DNA of 64,000 bases from Hyphomicrobiales bacterium (lineage in GTDB: Bacteria; Pseudomonadota; Alphaproteobacteria; Rhizobiales; Devosiaceae). This document shows positions 8,095 through 17,527 of this stretch, piece by piece; position 1 is the first letter of the stretch; the number at the start of each line of letters is the position of its first letter. A program made the position numbers and the translations under genes. The notes beneath the pieces are model-generated. The model saw only the letters and a program-made list of their open reading frames with translations, was not told the DNA's origin and did no database searches. The DNA is taken from contig SEEL01000012.1 in assembly GCA_004144345.1 (NCBI GenBank), forward strand, positions 1-64,000, in the 5' to 3' direction.

Positions 8095-9126
8095 TCAGCC
8101 TTGTGGGGCGAAGATCTGGTCAAAGATGCCGCCATCCCCGAAGTGCTTGGGCTGGGCAGTCTTCCAGCCGCCAAAGAGGGGGTCATCAATAGAGATCAGA
8201 TCGATCTTTGGGAAGGCATCGAGCAGCGCCTTGTCCGTGACGATATCCGGGTTGGACGGGCGGTAATGATTGGCCGCGGCGATGGTCTGACCCTCGGCCG
8301 AGTAGAGATAGTTGAGATATTCCGTCGCCAGTTCAACGGTGCCATGCGCTTCGGCGTTCTTGTCGACGACGGCGACCGGCGGCTCGGCGAGGATCGACGA
8401 GGGCGGATAGACCACGTCGAAATTGTCGGCGCCGAATTCATCCAGCACGAGGAAGGCTTCGTTCTCCCAGGCCAGCAACACGTCGCCCAGTTCCTTCTGC
8501 GCGAAGGTGACGGTCGAGCCGCGGGCACCGGTATCGAGCACCGGGACGTGGGCGAAGAGTTCCTTGACGAACTCGATGTTCTTGGCTTCGTCGCCGCCAT
8601 TGGCCTTGTTCGACCAGGCCCAGGCCGCCAGATAGTTCCAGCGCGCGCCGCCCGAGGTCTTCGGGTTCGGCGTGATGACTTCGACGCCGTCCTTGATCAG
8701 ATCGCCCCAGTCGCTGATGCCCTTGGGATTGCCCTTGCGCACGAGGAACACGATGGTCGAGGTGTAGGGCGTGGAATTGTTGGCAAACTCGCCGCGCCAG
8801 TCGGTGTTGAACAGGCCGGCCTTTTCCGCGATCGCATTGATGTCGCCTTCAAGCGCCAGCGTCACGACGTCGGCCTGCAGGCCGTCGATCACCGACTGGG
8901 CCTGCTTGCCCGAGCCGCCATGGCTCTGTTCGATGGTGACATTGTTGCCGGTGGTTTCATTCCAGTGCTTGGCGAACGCGACGTTATAGGCCGCGTAGAG
9001 CTCGCGGGTCGGATCGTAGCTGACATTGAGCAGTGTCTGGTCGGCGGCACGGGCGGTTACTACTCCCGTGAGCGCCACGGACGCGAAAAGCGCGCCGATG
9101 GCGAGAAGTCGTGCAGTCGTCTTCAT
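8095..9126 (-). CDS. sbp: sulfate ABC transporter substrate-binding protein
   Basis: A 343-residue periplasmic protein with a Sec signal peptide ([21 protein letters not shown], cleavage near ARAAD). The mature part opens [17 protein letters not shown] and contains [19 protein letters not shown] and [16 protein letters not shown], all typical of CysP/Sbp proteins. ATG 9126 is preceded by GGAGG six bases upstream; the longer open frame has no signal peptide. First gene of the sulfate operon. Confidence 0.95.
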   Translation of the reverse strand: MKTTARLLAIGALFASVALTGVVTARAADQTLLNVSYDPTRELYAAYNVAFAKHWNETTGNNVTIEQSHGGSGKQAQSVIDGLQADVVTLALEGDINAIAEKAGLFNTDWRGEFANNSTPYTSTIVFLVRKGNPKGISDWGDLIKDGVEVITPNPKTSGGARWNYLAAWAWSNKANGGDEAKNIEFVKELFAHVPVLDTGARGSTVTFAQKELGDVLLAWENEAFLVLDEFGADNFDVVYPPSSILAEPPVAVVDKNAEAHGTVELATEYLNYLYSAEGQTIAAANHYRPSNPDIVTDKALLDAFPKIDLISIDDPLFGGWKTAQPKHFGDGGIFDQIFAPQG

Positions 9127-9402
9127 CAGAACCTCCAAGGTAACTGACGTAACTCTACCGTCTTGGTCGGCATTCACAAGGTTGCCGTAATCGCCTGAAA
9201 ATGCCCCAAGGAGAAAATCTTCCCGTTCGAGAACGCAGAACCGCAAGTTTCGTTCAGTTGATTCCGGATTGGGGTCGAAACCGGGAATGGAATTGCGGGG
9301 ACGGACGGAGCAACGAGGCGAGCATAGTGCTGGCGACCGCCCCCTCCCTGCGGGTGGTCCCCCTCCCCCGCTGCGCGGTGGAGGAGCCTGACTGCCGACT
9401 CT
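9127..9402. other. sbp upstream region with mosaic repeat copy
   Basis: This 276-base gap must hold the sulfate operon promoter or read-through from the Rrf2 gene. The part next to sbp (9140-9300) is less GC-rich. Bases 9333-9397 are a fourth copy of the repeat module seen at 487-714, ending in CCTGACTGCCG, whose complement CGGCAGTCAGG occurs at 641-651. No gene seen. Confidence 0.5.
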
Positions 9403-9840
9403 CTACAATGCGGCTTCGGGGAGGCGGTTGTTGGCGACGGCGTCGGCGAAGGTGGTGTGGTCGAGGACGTCGCGCTGGGCTTTGACGACGTGGGCGAAGA
9501 CGTGGCGGATTTCGCAGCTGGCTTCGTCCTGGCAATCGGCGCAGCGGCGGTAGGCGATCTTGCTGAGGCAGGGGAGCGGGGCGATGGGGCCGTCGATGAG
9601 GCGCAGCACTTCGCCGAAAGTGATCTTGTCGGCGGGTTTGAGCAGCACATAGCCGCCGAGGCGCCCGCGGCGGCTGGCGACGATGCCGTGCCGCTTCAGT
9701 TCCAAGAGGATCTGCTCGAGGAATTTCTTCGGGATCGCCTGCGCCTTGGAGATTTCCGCAATCATCAGCGATGACTCGGGCGGCGCTTTGACCAGCGCCA
9801 CGAGAGCCCGCAGCGCATATTTGGCCTTTTGCGAGATCAT
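9403..9840 (-). CDS. Rrf2-family transcriptional regulator
   Basis: A 145-residue winged-helix protein (KYALRALVALVKAP, then IPKKFLEQILLELKRHGIVASRRGRLGGY) with a Cys-rich loop: Cys91, Cys100, Cys103 and Cys109. Rrf2 proteins such as IscR and RirA bind Fe-S clusters through similar cysteines, so a redox or Fe-S sensing role is plausible. The position directly upstream of sbp-cysTWA suggests control of sulfate uptake. The specific regulon is inference. Confidence 0.88.
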   Translation of the reverse strand: MISQKAKYALRALVALVKAPPESSLMIAEISKAQAIPKKFLEQILLELKRHGIVASRRGRLGGYVLLKPADKITFGEVLRLIDGPIAPLPCLSKIAYRRCADCQDEASCEIRHVFAHVVKAQRDVLDHTTFADAVANNRLPEAAL

Positions 9841-9888
9841 CGAATGCCTATGGGGTTAGGCGAGATATAGCCGATTTCCGCCGGAAAG

Positions 9889-12099
9889 CTATTCCCCGGC
9901 GGGTTCAACTTCCGGCTTGTAGGGCGCGCCCGGCGTGGTGGCCGGGCCGCCGGCGCGCGGCGGGCGGGGAGCAGCGGGCAGTTCCGGCTCGGCCGGCTCA
10001 TCCGGCTCGCCGGCGGCAAAGTGCACGGTCGCCTCCGGCACGAGCTCGAAGGAAGGCATCTCGCCGATAAGGACGACCGCCGGTGCCTCGGCTTCTTCCT
10101 CGGCGGGCTCGACCGGGGTTTCACCCAGGGCGGGCACGACTTCCGGGGGCTCGGCCGGACCTTCGGGGACATGCGCCGGATGCGCCGCTTCGATGGCCGC
10201 TTCCAGTTCCTCGATCGGAATGGCCGGCGCGACGGGGGCCGGCTTCGCCAGCGGCATGACGCCTTCGAGCTTGAGCGCGGCGGCCACCGCATCGAGGCTG
10301 GCCCGCTCGCGCCCGGCCTGCGCGTCCTCGTCACTGACCGGATGGGCGAAGCCCAGCATGCCGAGGCCGATCTCGCGCTCGCCCATGATCACTTCATTGG
10401 CGCCCAGATCGCGCAGATAGGAGACTTCCTCGTCGGAATGGGCGCGGGCGATGATGATGAGGGCCGGATTGTGCTTGCGCGACTGCTCGACCGCCTGCCC
10501 CGCCTCGAAGGCATTGGGGATGGCGACGATGAGCGTCCTGGCGCCGTCGATATTGGCGAGGGCGAGCGTTTCCGGGGTGGCGGCATTGCCGACGATCACT
10601 TCGATGCCGGCGGCCTGGGCCACGGCGATGCGCGGTTCGGCATCCTCGATGAGGACGAAGGGCGCATGCTGCTGCTGGAGGCCGTCGGCAACGACGGTGC
10701 CGACGCCGCCATAGCCGATTAGCACCGTATGGCCGGTGAGCGCGGTGGGGAGGCTCTCGTCGCGGATGTCCGCGACCGGCGCGGCGGCCGGGGCGGCCGC
10801 TGCCGTGCTGAGTTCGGGCTCCACGCGATTGGCAACGACGATGCCGGGATGCTTGGCCGCGACGCGCGCTTCGAGCCGCGGCCGCATGGCTTCGGCGATG
10901 AAGAAGATCGCGGGGTTGAGCACGATCGAGATCAGCGCGCCGGCCAGAATGAGGTCGCGGCCTTCCTGTGGCAGGATGCCGAGGCCGACGCCGAGCGCGG
11001 CGAGGATGAAGGAGAATTCGCCGATCTGCGCCAGGCTGGCCGCGATGGTGAGCGAGGTGCCCACCGGCTGGCGGAAGGCGACGCCGATGAGGAAGGCGAA
11101 CGCCGACTTGCCGATGATGATGATGAACACCGTCGCCAGCACATCGAGCGGCCGCTCGATGATGATGGAGGGATCGAACAGCATGCCGACCGAAACGAAG
11201 AACAGCACGGCGAACGCGTCGCGGAGCGGCAGCGTTTCCTGCGCGGCGCGGTTGGAGAGTTCGGATTCCGAGAGGATCATGCCGGCAAAGAAGGCGCCGA
11301 GCGCGAGGCTCACGCCGAACAGATAGGCCGAGCCGGCGGCGACGCCGAGCGCGATGGCCAGCACCGCGAGGCGGAACAATTCGCGGCTGCCGGTATGGGC
11401 CGTCATATGGAGGCCCCACGGAATGAAGCGGCGGCCGACCACCAGCATGAAGCCGACAAAGGCCGCGAGCTTGACCAGCGTGATGCCGAGGACGCCCCAC
11501 AGACTCGCCTCAATGCCGGTGAAGCGCTCGAACAGATCAACGAACGGGTCGTGCACTTCGGACGCCGTACCGCCGAGCAGGGTGGAGAGCGCCGGGATCA
11601 GAACGAGGGCGAGGACCATCGCGATGTCCTCGACGATGAGCCAGCCGACCGCGATGCGGCCGCGTTCGCTTTCGACGAGGTGGCGGTCCTGCAGCGCCTT
11701 GAGCAGCACGACGGTCGAGGCGACCGACAGCGCAAGGCCGAAGACGAGGCCGGCGCCGACCGTCCAGCCGAGCAGCAGCGCGAGGCCAAGGCCCATCACC
11801 GTGGCGCCGGCGATCTGCACCACGGCGCCGGGAATGGCGATGGCGCGGACGCTGAGCAGATCCTTGAGCGAGAAATGCAGGCCCACGCCGAACATCAGCA
11901 GGATCACGCCGATTTCGCTGAGCTCGGTCGCCAGCTCCGCATCGGCGACGAAGCCGGGGGTGAAGGGACCGACCGCGACGCCCGCCAGCAGATAGCCAAC
12001 CAGCGGCGGCATTTTGAGGCGATTGGCGATTGCGCCGAAGATGAACGCCAGCACCAGACCCGCAACGATCGTTGAGATCAGGGGTGTGTCGTGCGGCAT
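9889..12099 (-). CDS. CPA2-family cation:proton antiporter with RCK domain (YbaL/KefB-like)
   Basis: A 736-residue protein. An antiporter domain of about 12 helices (residues about 5-400) is followed by an NAD-binding TrkA-N/RCK domain (HTVLIGYGGVGTVVADGL). A Pro/Glu/Ala-rich tail of about 150 residues, with no fold I recognise, ends the protein. Likely a K+/H+ or Na+/H+ exchanger gated by nucleotide. ATG 12099 has GGAGG seven bases upstream, better spaced than the TTG one codon earlier. Confidence 0.88.
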   Translation of the reverse strand: MPHDTPLISTIVAGLVLAFIFGAIANRLKMPPLVGYLLAGVAVGPFTPGFVADAELATELSEIGVILLMFGVGLHFSLKDLLSVRAIAIPGAVVQIAGATVMGLGLALLLGWTVGAGLVFGLALSVASTVVLLKALQDRHLVESERGRIAVGWLIVEDIAMVLALVLIPALSTLLGGTASEVHDPFVDLFERFTGIEASLWGVLGITLVKLAAFVGFMLVVGRRFIPWGLHMTAHTGSRELFRLAVLAIALGVAAGSAYLFGVSLALGAFFAGMILSESELSNRAAQETLPLRDAFAVLFFVSVGMLFDPSIIIERPLDVLATVFIIIIGKSAFAFLIGVAFRQPVGTSLTIAASLAQIGEFSFILAALGVGLGILPQEGRDLILAGALISIVLNPAIFFIAEAMRPRLEARVAAKHPGIVVANRVEPELSTAAAAPAAAPVADIRDESLPTALTGHTVLIGYGGVGTVVADGLQQQHAPFVLIEDAEPRIAVAQAAGIEVIVGNAATPETLALANIDGARTLIVAIPNAFEAGQAVEQSRKHNPALIIIARAHSDEEVSYLRDLGANEVIMGEREIGLGMLGFAHPVSDEDAQAGRERASLDAVAAALKLEGVMPLAKPAPVAPAIPIEELEAAIEAAHPAHVPEGPAEPPEVVPALGETPVEPAEEEAEAPAVVLIGEMPSFELVPEATVHFAAGEPDEPAEPELPAAPRPPRAGGPATTPGAPYKPEVEPAGE

Positions 12100-12281
12100 C
12101 AATAACCCTCCGGCGCGGCTAGAACCTTAGTTCTGATGATGGGGTGACCCTTCGCGCAACATGGGGGCGAATCCCGCGCCGCGCAACCGCACAAGGCCCG
12201 CAAAACGCGGCGAAATCATGGGAATCGTGCCGCCCGCTAGGCGAATGCAACGCACATCGGAGTAACCAATGGGCGGTTGAG

Positions 12282-12307
12282 GGGCGGGCCGCCGGAGCAG
12301 CCCGCCC
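12282..12307 (-). terminator. hairpin after papain-like protease gene
   Basis: GGGCGGGC (12282-12289) pairs perfectly with GCCCGCCC (12300-12307) across a ten-base loop, eight bases after the protease stop on the minus strand. There is no clear T-run after it, so factor-independent termination is uncertain. Confidence 0.5.
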
Positions 12308-12314
12308 GGAGCGG

Positions 12315-13919
12315 CTATTCGCTGGTCGTGACCGGCAGCAGCGTAGCGGTGACGCGGCCGGCTTCGCCCGACAGCACGCCCTCGCGCAGCGCCGAGAGGA
12401 ACTGGCGATGCGTTTCGACATCGGGCCGGGCGGCGCCGAACAGCGGCTTTTCGCTGGAGACGACGAGCAGCAATTCGTCGCCGACCGGCGGCGCGACGGT
12501 CAGTTGCGTCTGGCCGGCATCGGCATTGCCGAAGCGCACGACGGTGTGGCCCGCCTTGGGCCGCAGATCGCCGGAGGTCGGCTGCGTGACGTTCACGACA
12601 TTGCCGTCGGCAGCGAAATAGGCGGCATAGAGATAGCTCGCAAAGCCCGGCGTCTCGATGCCCAGATTAAGGGCGTCACCGACCTTGGGTTCGGTCGGCG
12701 CGATGGCGACCTGCGGCACATCGGTCTCGCCGAGCTGGCTGGCGAGGGTGAGCTTCACCTCGCAGGCCGGCCAGGGCGCGAGCGCCACATCGACGCTGTC
12801 GACGCTGCCGCTGAGCGCGTCGGTGACGCGGTCGAGATCGGCTTCGGTACCGACAAAGCCGCTGGCGATGGTGTTGCCCTCGGCATCGGTGCCGATATCG
12901 ACCTTGCCGCAGCTGAGGTCACCAATATCGGCGGCCACATCGGTGGCGGCGAAATCGCGCGTCGCGCCGTCGGTCGGCACGAGGATCAGCGGCGGCTTGA
13001 AGGGCGGGTTCACCGGCGGCGGCGCATCGTTGATCACGTCAGGCGAGAAATCCGCCTCGGCGAGGCTGATCTCGGGATCGCCCGGCAGATGCATGATGTG
13101 GCCTTCCCAGACGCGCGCCGCGAAGGTGTCGTAGGTCATGCGGCCATAGCCGGCATCGCCCCAGCTGGTGTTCCACGAATTGATGAATTTGAAGGTCTTG
13201 GTCGCATCGTCATAGCCGACCAGCGTGAAGGCGTGGCCGCCCTCATTGTTGGATTCGGGCGTCGACCGCCACACCGACTGGCGCGGGTTGAGATCGAAGA
13301 AGGCCGCATCGAGCGCGGCGGTGATGACAACCGGATGGCCCTTGGCCAGCGCGCCCTTGACCTTGTCGAGATCGGGATAGCGCTGGTCCCACACCAGCTC
13401 ATAGCTATCGATCTTGAAATCGGTAGCACGCATGCGCGCCGGCGGCAGCGGCATCGGGCATTTGGTGTCGTCATAGGGGTAGTCGGCGAGCGAGGGCGCA
13501 CCCTGGCGCAGCACATCCATGGCATCGGGGACGTAGGAGCCCTGCATGCAGTCCGTGCCGAGGTGGATGATGTTGAACACCCAGGCCGGGCTCGGCACGT
13601 TCGACATCGACTGGATGTCGCGATGCTCGACCTGGTAGGCGTAATAGGCGCGGGCCGCATAGGCGGTGGCCCAGCCGACGCAGGAGCCCTGGTTGAGCTG
13701 GTCGCCCACCGGCGGCATGTAGCGCGACAGATCAACGGCGGGCGGCAGGAAATCGCGATAGACCGGCGCCTGCGGCAGCTCGGCCAACCGCTCGGGCGGT
13801 GTCGGCGTGGCGCCGGTGCTGTAGCGGCGCTCCTGCGACAGCGCCCCCGAACTGCTCATGGCAACGATCAGGGCGGCCGCGGCAAGTGCGCCCAGCCCGG
13901 CAAGTTTCAATCCACGCAT
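12315..13919 (-). CDS. secreted C1-family (papain-like) cysteine peptidase
   Basis: A 534-residue protein with a signal peptide (MRGLKLAGLGALAAAALIVA, end near ALSQE). A papain-type domain carries Gln77, Cys80 (NQGSCVGWATAYA), His229 (GGHAFTLVGYDD) and Asn247 (FINSWNTSWG), so the catalytic set is complete. After a proline-rich linker, the C-terminal part (LNLGIETPGFASYLYAAYFAADG onwards) resembles a DUF4384 domain. ATG 13919 has GAGGGA six bases upstream. Likely periplasmic or exported; the target is unknown. Confidence 0.85.
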   Translation of the reverse strand: MRGLKLAGLGALAAAALIVAMSSSGALSQERRYSTGATPTPPERLAELPQAPVYRDFLPPAVDLSRYMPPVGDQLNQGSCVGWATAYAARAYYAYQVEHRDIQSMSNVPSPAWVFNIIHLGTDCMQGSYVPDAMDVLRQGAPSLADYPYDDTKCPMPLPPARMRATDFKIDSYELVWDQRYPDLDKVKGALAKGHPVVITAALDAAFFDLNPRQSVWRSTPESNNEGGHAFTLVGYDDATKTFKFINSWNTSWGDAGYGRMTYDTFAARVWEGHIMHLPGDPEISLAEADFSPDVINDAPPPVNPPFKPPLILVPTDGATRDFAATDVAADIGDLSCGKVDIGTDAEGNTIASGFVGTEADLDRVTDALSGSVDSVDVALAPWPACEVKLTLASQLGETDVPQVAIAPTEPKVGDALNLGIETPGFASYLYAAYFAADGNVVNVTQPTSGDLRPKAGHTVVRFGNADAGQTQLTVAPPVGDELLLVVSSEKPLFGAARPDVETHRQFLSALREGVLSGEAGRVTATLLPVTTSE

Positions 13920-14017
13920 CGGCATTCCCTCAAAGCGACGACAGGTATCGGCCGGCAGAATTAGCACGGCCATGCGGGCCGGAGAATGGCCGAGTTGTGA
14001 CCGCAAACCGCGGTTGC

Positions 14018-14566
14018 TCAGTCGAATGTGTCGGCTTCGGCGAGCAGCGGCGCGGCCGCGTCCTTGGCGGAGAGCAACGGCGCGAGACCGGCGGGCCAGG
14101 CGATGGCGAGATCAGGATCGTCCCAGCGGATCGACCGCTCGGCGGCGCGGTCGTAATGGCCGGTCGTCTTGTAGATCACCTCGGTGCCCGCCTCGAGCGC
14201 GACGAAGCCATGTGCGAAGCCAGCGGGTACGTAGAGCTGTCGGCGATTGGCGGCCGACAGCCGCTCGGCCACCCAGCGGCCATAGGTCGGCGAGGCTTTG
14301 CGGATGTCGACTGCGACGTCGAGAATGCCGCCGACGATGACACGCACCAGCTTGCCCTGCGCGGCGGGCGGCAGCTGGTAGTGGAGACCGCGGAGCACGT
14401 TACGCGCCGAACGCGAATGATTGTCCTGGACGAAGGTGACGTCGAGACCCGTCGCCGCCGCGAAGCTGCGCGCATTGAAGCTTTCGGTGAACCAGCCGCG
14501 CTCATCCTCGAACAGAGCCGGCTCAAGCAGCAGCACCTCGGGCAGCGCCAGCCTCGTCGCCTTCAT
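14018..14566 (-). CDS. rfbC: dTDP-4-dehydrorhamnose 3,5-epimerase
   Basis: A 182-residue cupin enzyme, third step of dTDP-L-rhamnose synthesis. RGLHYQ contains the catalytic His, and VDIRKASPTYGRW, YVPAGFAHGF and the late YKTTGHYDRAAERSIRWDDPD (in part) are family hallmarks. The start ATG overlaps the rfbB stop as ATGA, so the genes are translationally coupled. Last gene of the rfbD-A-B-C operon. Confidence 0.94.
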   Translation of the reverse strand: MKATRLALPEVLLLEPALFEDERGWFTESFNARSFAAATGLDVTFVQDNHSRSARNVLRGLHYQLPPAAQGKLVRVIVGGILDVAVDIRKASPTYGRWVAERLSAANRRQLYVPAGFAHGFVALEAGTEVIYKTTGHYDRAAERSIRWDDPDLAIAWPAGLAPLLSAKDAAAPLLAEADTFD

Positions 14567-15627
14567 GCGCCCTGCCCTTCGTAATGTTTCGCCACCCAGT
14601 CGCGATAGGCGCCCGAGGTGACGTCGCCCACCCAATCGGCATGGTCGAGGTACCAGAGCAGCGTCGCTTCGAGCCCCGTGGCGAAATCGTAGCGGGGACG
14701 CCAGCCGAGATCGCGCGCGATCTTGCCCGCATCGATCGCATAGCGCCGGTCATGGCCCGGCCGGTCCGCGACGAAGGCGATCTGGTCGCGATAGGAGCCG
14801 GCATTCAATGGCCGATGACGATCGAGCAGGTCGCAGAGCGCACCGACGATGTCGAGATTGGTCCGCTCGGCATCGCCGCCGATGGTGTAGACGGCGCCCG
14901 GCGCGCCGCGCTCGAGGATCGCAGCGAGCGCGTGGCAATGATCGGCCACATGCAGCCAGTCGCGGATCTGCTGGCCGTCGCCATAGAGCGGCAGGCTCTT
15001 GCCGGCGAGCGCATTGTGGATGACCAGCGGGATCAGTTTTTCGGGAAACTGGTACGGCCCGTAATTGTTCGAGCAGTTCGAGATCAGCACCGGCAGACCA
15101 TAGGTCGCGTGCCAGGCGCGCACGAGATGATCGGCCGCCGCCTTACTCGCGGCATAGGGCGAATTGGGCGCGTAGGGCGTGCGCTCGTTGAACCTGGGAT
15201 CGGTGGGACCGAGGCTGCCGAACACCTCGTCGGTCGAGACCTGCAAATAGCGGAAGCGTTCACGCTTCCCGGGATGCGCGTCGAGATGCGCGCGCACCGC
15301 TTCGAGCAGGCGCAGCGTGCCCGTGACATTGGTGTCGACAAAGGTTTCGGGTCCACGGATGGAGCGATCGACGTGGCTCTCGGCGGCGAGATTGGCGACA
15401 TGATCGATCCCCTCGCTATCGAGCAATTGTTCGACCAGTTCGCGATCGAGGATCGAACCCTGTACGAACCGGAAGCGGGGATCATTTTCAGCAGCAGCAA
15501 GGTTGGCGCGATTGCCGGCATAGGTGAGCGCATCGAGCACCACGACGCGCTCGGCGCCATTGGCCAGTAGGTGCGCGACGAAATTGGCGCCGATGAAGCC
15601 GGCGCCGCCGGTGACCAGCAGGCGCAT
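14563..15627 (-). CDS. rfbB: dTDP-glucose 4,6-dehydratase
   Basis: A 354-residue extended SDR. It converts dTDP-glucose to dTDP-4-keto-6-deoxyglucose. NAD-binding GGAGFIGANF starts at residue 7, catalytic STDEVFG supplies Thr, Asp and Glu, and YAASK carries the Tyr and Lys. SNNYGPYQFPEKLIP is also characteristic. ATG 15627 overlaps the rfbA stop (ATGA). Confidence 0.95.
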   Translation of the reverse strand: MRLLVTGGAGFIGANFVAHLLANGAERVVVLDALTYAGNRANLAAAENDPRFRFVQGSILDRELVEQLLDSEGIDHVANLAAESHVDRSIRGPETFVDTNVTGTLRLLEAVRAHLDAHPGKRERFRYLQVSTDEVFGSLGPTDPRFNERTPYAPNSPYAASKAAADHLVRAWHATYGLPVLISNCSNNYGPYQFPEKLIPLVIHNALAGKSLPLYGDGQQIRDWLHVADHCHALAAILERGAPGAVYTIGGDAERTNLDIVGALCDLLDRHRPLNAGSYRDQIAFVADRPGHDRRYAIDAGKIARDLGWRPRYDFATGLEATLLWYLDHADWVGDVTSGAYRDWVAKHYEGQGA

Positions 15628-16502
15628 CAGGGCGACCCCGGCAGCGCGTGCAGATAGCGGCCATAGTCGGTGCCCTTCATGGCGGCAGCAAGGGCCAGCA
15701 ATTGCTCGTCCCTGATCCAGCCGAGCCGCCAAGCGAGCTCTTCGGGGCAGGCAAGCTTGAACCCCTGGCGATGCTGCAGCGTGGCGATAAACTGGCTCGC
15801 TTCGAGCAGCGAGTCATGCGTGCCGGTATCGAGCCAGGCATAGCCACGCCCCATCAGCTCGACATGGAGCGCGCCACGTTCAAGATAGAGCCGGTTGAGG
15901 TCGGTGATTTCGAGCTCGCCCCGCGCCGAGGGTTTCAGGCTGCGGGCCAGCTCCACCACTTCGGCATCGTAGAAATAGAGACCGGTGACGGCGTAGCTGG
16001 ATTTCGGCGTCGCCGGTTTTTCCTCGAGTCCGACGACCCTGCCCTGTGCATCGAACTCGGCAACGCCATAGCGCTCGGGATCGCGCACATGATGCGCAAA
16101 GACCGTGGCGCCCGAATTTCGCGCATCGGCGCGGCCAAGCAGCTCGCCGATATTGTGGCCGTAAAAGATGTTGTCGCCGAGGATCAGCGCGCTGGGATCG
16201 TCGCCGAGAAAGCCGGCGCCGATGAGGAAAGCCTGCGCCAGACCATCGGGACTGGGCTGCACGGCATAACTGAGCTCGATGCCCCATTTGCGCCCATCGC
16301 CCAGCAACTGGCGAAAGCGCGGCGTATCCTCGGGCGTCGAGATGATGAGGATGTCGCGCAACCCGGCCTGCATCAGCGTCGAGAGCGGATAATAGATCAT
16401 CGGCTTGTCGTAGATGGGCAGCATTTGCTTGCTAATCGCGAGCGTCGCCGGATGGAGGCGCGTGCCGGCACCGCCGGCCAGAATGATCCCCTTGCGCTTC
16501 AT
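15627..16502 (-). CDS. rfbA: glucose-1-phosphate thymidylyltransferase
   Basis: A 291-residue nucleotidyltransferase making dTDP-glucose, the first step of the rhamnose pathway. [13 protein letters not shown] (residues 8-20) is the nucleotide-binding signature; [20 protein letters not shown] and [10 protein letters not shown]-like [12 protein letters not shown] follow. Length is normal. It overlaps rfbD and rfbB by four bases at each end. Confidence 0.95.
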   Translation of the reverse strand: MKRKGIILAGGAGTRLHPATLAISKQMLPIYDKPMIYYPLSTLMQAGLRDILIISTPEDTPRFRQLLGDGRKWGIELSYAVQPSPDGLAQAFLIGAGFLGDDPSALILGDNIFYGHNIGELLGRADARNSGATVFAHHVRDPERYGVAEFDAQGRVVGLEEKPATPKSSYAVTGLYFYDAEVVELARSLKPSARGELEITDLNRLYLERGALHVELMGRGYAWLDTGTHDSLLEASQFIATLQHRQGFKLACPEELAWRLGWIRDEQLLALAAAMKGTDYGRYLHALPGSP

Positions 16503-17395
16503 CGCCCGCCTTCCCCCACCAAAGCGCTGACCGTGTCCCGGACGTGATGGGTCCAGTCCGGCAGCGTGACGTCAAGAGCGGCGCGCAATTTACCGGTGTC
16601 GAGGCGCGAATTGAGCGGCCGTTTCGCCGGCAAGGGATAGTCGCCGGCAGTGATCGGGAGGATCGCGTCGGGCGCGACACGGAGCGTCATGCCAGCATCC
16701 CGTGCCTCGGCGATGGCGTATGCCGCAAGCCCGTGCCAGCTGGTCTCGCCAGCGGCCGCGAGATGGTAGACGCCTGAGGGCGGCGGCGTGTCCCGCGCAA
16801 TGGCGGCGACGGCCTGCGCGGTGACATCGGCGATGAGCGACGCCGAGGTCGGCGCGCCATACTGGTCGGCGACGACGCGCAGGCTGTCGCGCTCGGCCGC
16901 GAGCCGCAGCATGGTGCGGATGAAATTGTTGCCGATGGGCGAATGCACCCAACTGGTGCGGAAGATCAGGTGGCGCGCGCCGGACGCGGCAAGCGCCGCT
17001 TCGCCGTCGCGCTTGCTGCGGCCATAGGCATTGAGCGGCGCCGGAGCATCGGCTTCGACATAGGCACCGGGCTTGTGGCCGCCAAACACATAGTCGGTGG
17101 AATAGTGGACGACAGTGGCGCCTGATCCGGCGGCCCATGCGCCGATCTCGGCGACCGCATGATGGTTGATGCGATCGGCAAGATCGGGCTCGCTCTCGGC
17201 GCGATCGACCGCCGTATAGGCCGCGCAATTGATGACGATGGCGGGCTCAATCGCGGCCAATGCCTGGGCCACTGCGCCGGGTTGGGCGAGATCGGCATCG
17301 CCGCGCCCCAGCGCCACGACCTTGCCCAAAGGCGCCAGCGCCCGGCTCGCCGCCGAGCCGATTTGGCCGTTCCTGCCGAGGATCACCAGTGTCAA
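16499..17395 (-). CDS. rfbD: dTDP-4-dehydrorhamnose reductase
   Basis: A 298-residue SDR catalysing the last step to dTDP-L-rhamnose. GRNGQIGSA is the NADPH motif near the N terminus, [16 protein letters not shown] and the YGRSKRDGE Tyr-Lys motif follow. The open frame continues far upstream without a stop, but only up to about 17395 does it resemble the family. I chose TTG 17395; GTG 17386 is an alternative. First gene of the operon, divergent from ugd. Confidence 0.92.
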   Translation of the reverse strand: MTLVILGRNGQIGSAASRALAPLGKVVALGRGDADLAQPGAVAQALAAIEPAIVINCAAYTAVDRAESEPDLADRINHHAVAEIGAWAAGSGATVVHYSTDYVFGGHKPGAYVEADAPAPLNAYGRSKRDGEAALAASGARHLIFRTSWVHSPIGNNFIRTMLRLAAERDSLRVVADQYGAPTSASLIADVTAQAVAAIARDTPPPSGVYHLAAAGETSWHGLAAYAIAEARDAGMTLRVAPDAILPITAGDYPLPAKRPLNSRLDTGKLRAALDVTLPDWTHHVRDTVSALVGEGGR

Positions 17396-17527
17396 ATTGC
17401 GCCCACCCTGCCGCAAACCGGCAGAGACAGCATTTTGGCGACAAATCCAAGAGGCGGTTCGGTTGACGCGGGCGCCAGCGGGGGCGAAAAGGCCCGCTAT
17501 AGATTTCGGCAGCATTTCAGGACCAGC

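Noticed and set aside
10729-12075. A 448-residue plus-strand ORF opposite the antiporter
   Set aside because: Highly charged shadow without domains; the minus strand encodes clear transmembrane helices.
12144-13964. A 606-residue plus-strand ORF opposite the protease gene
   Set aside because: No recognisable domain, shadow composition; the minus strand has a signal peptide and a complete papain active site.
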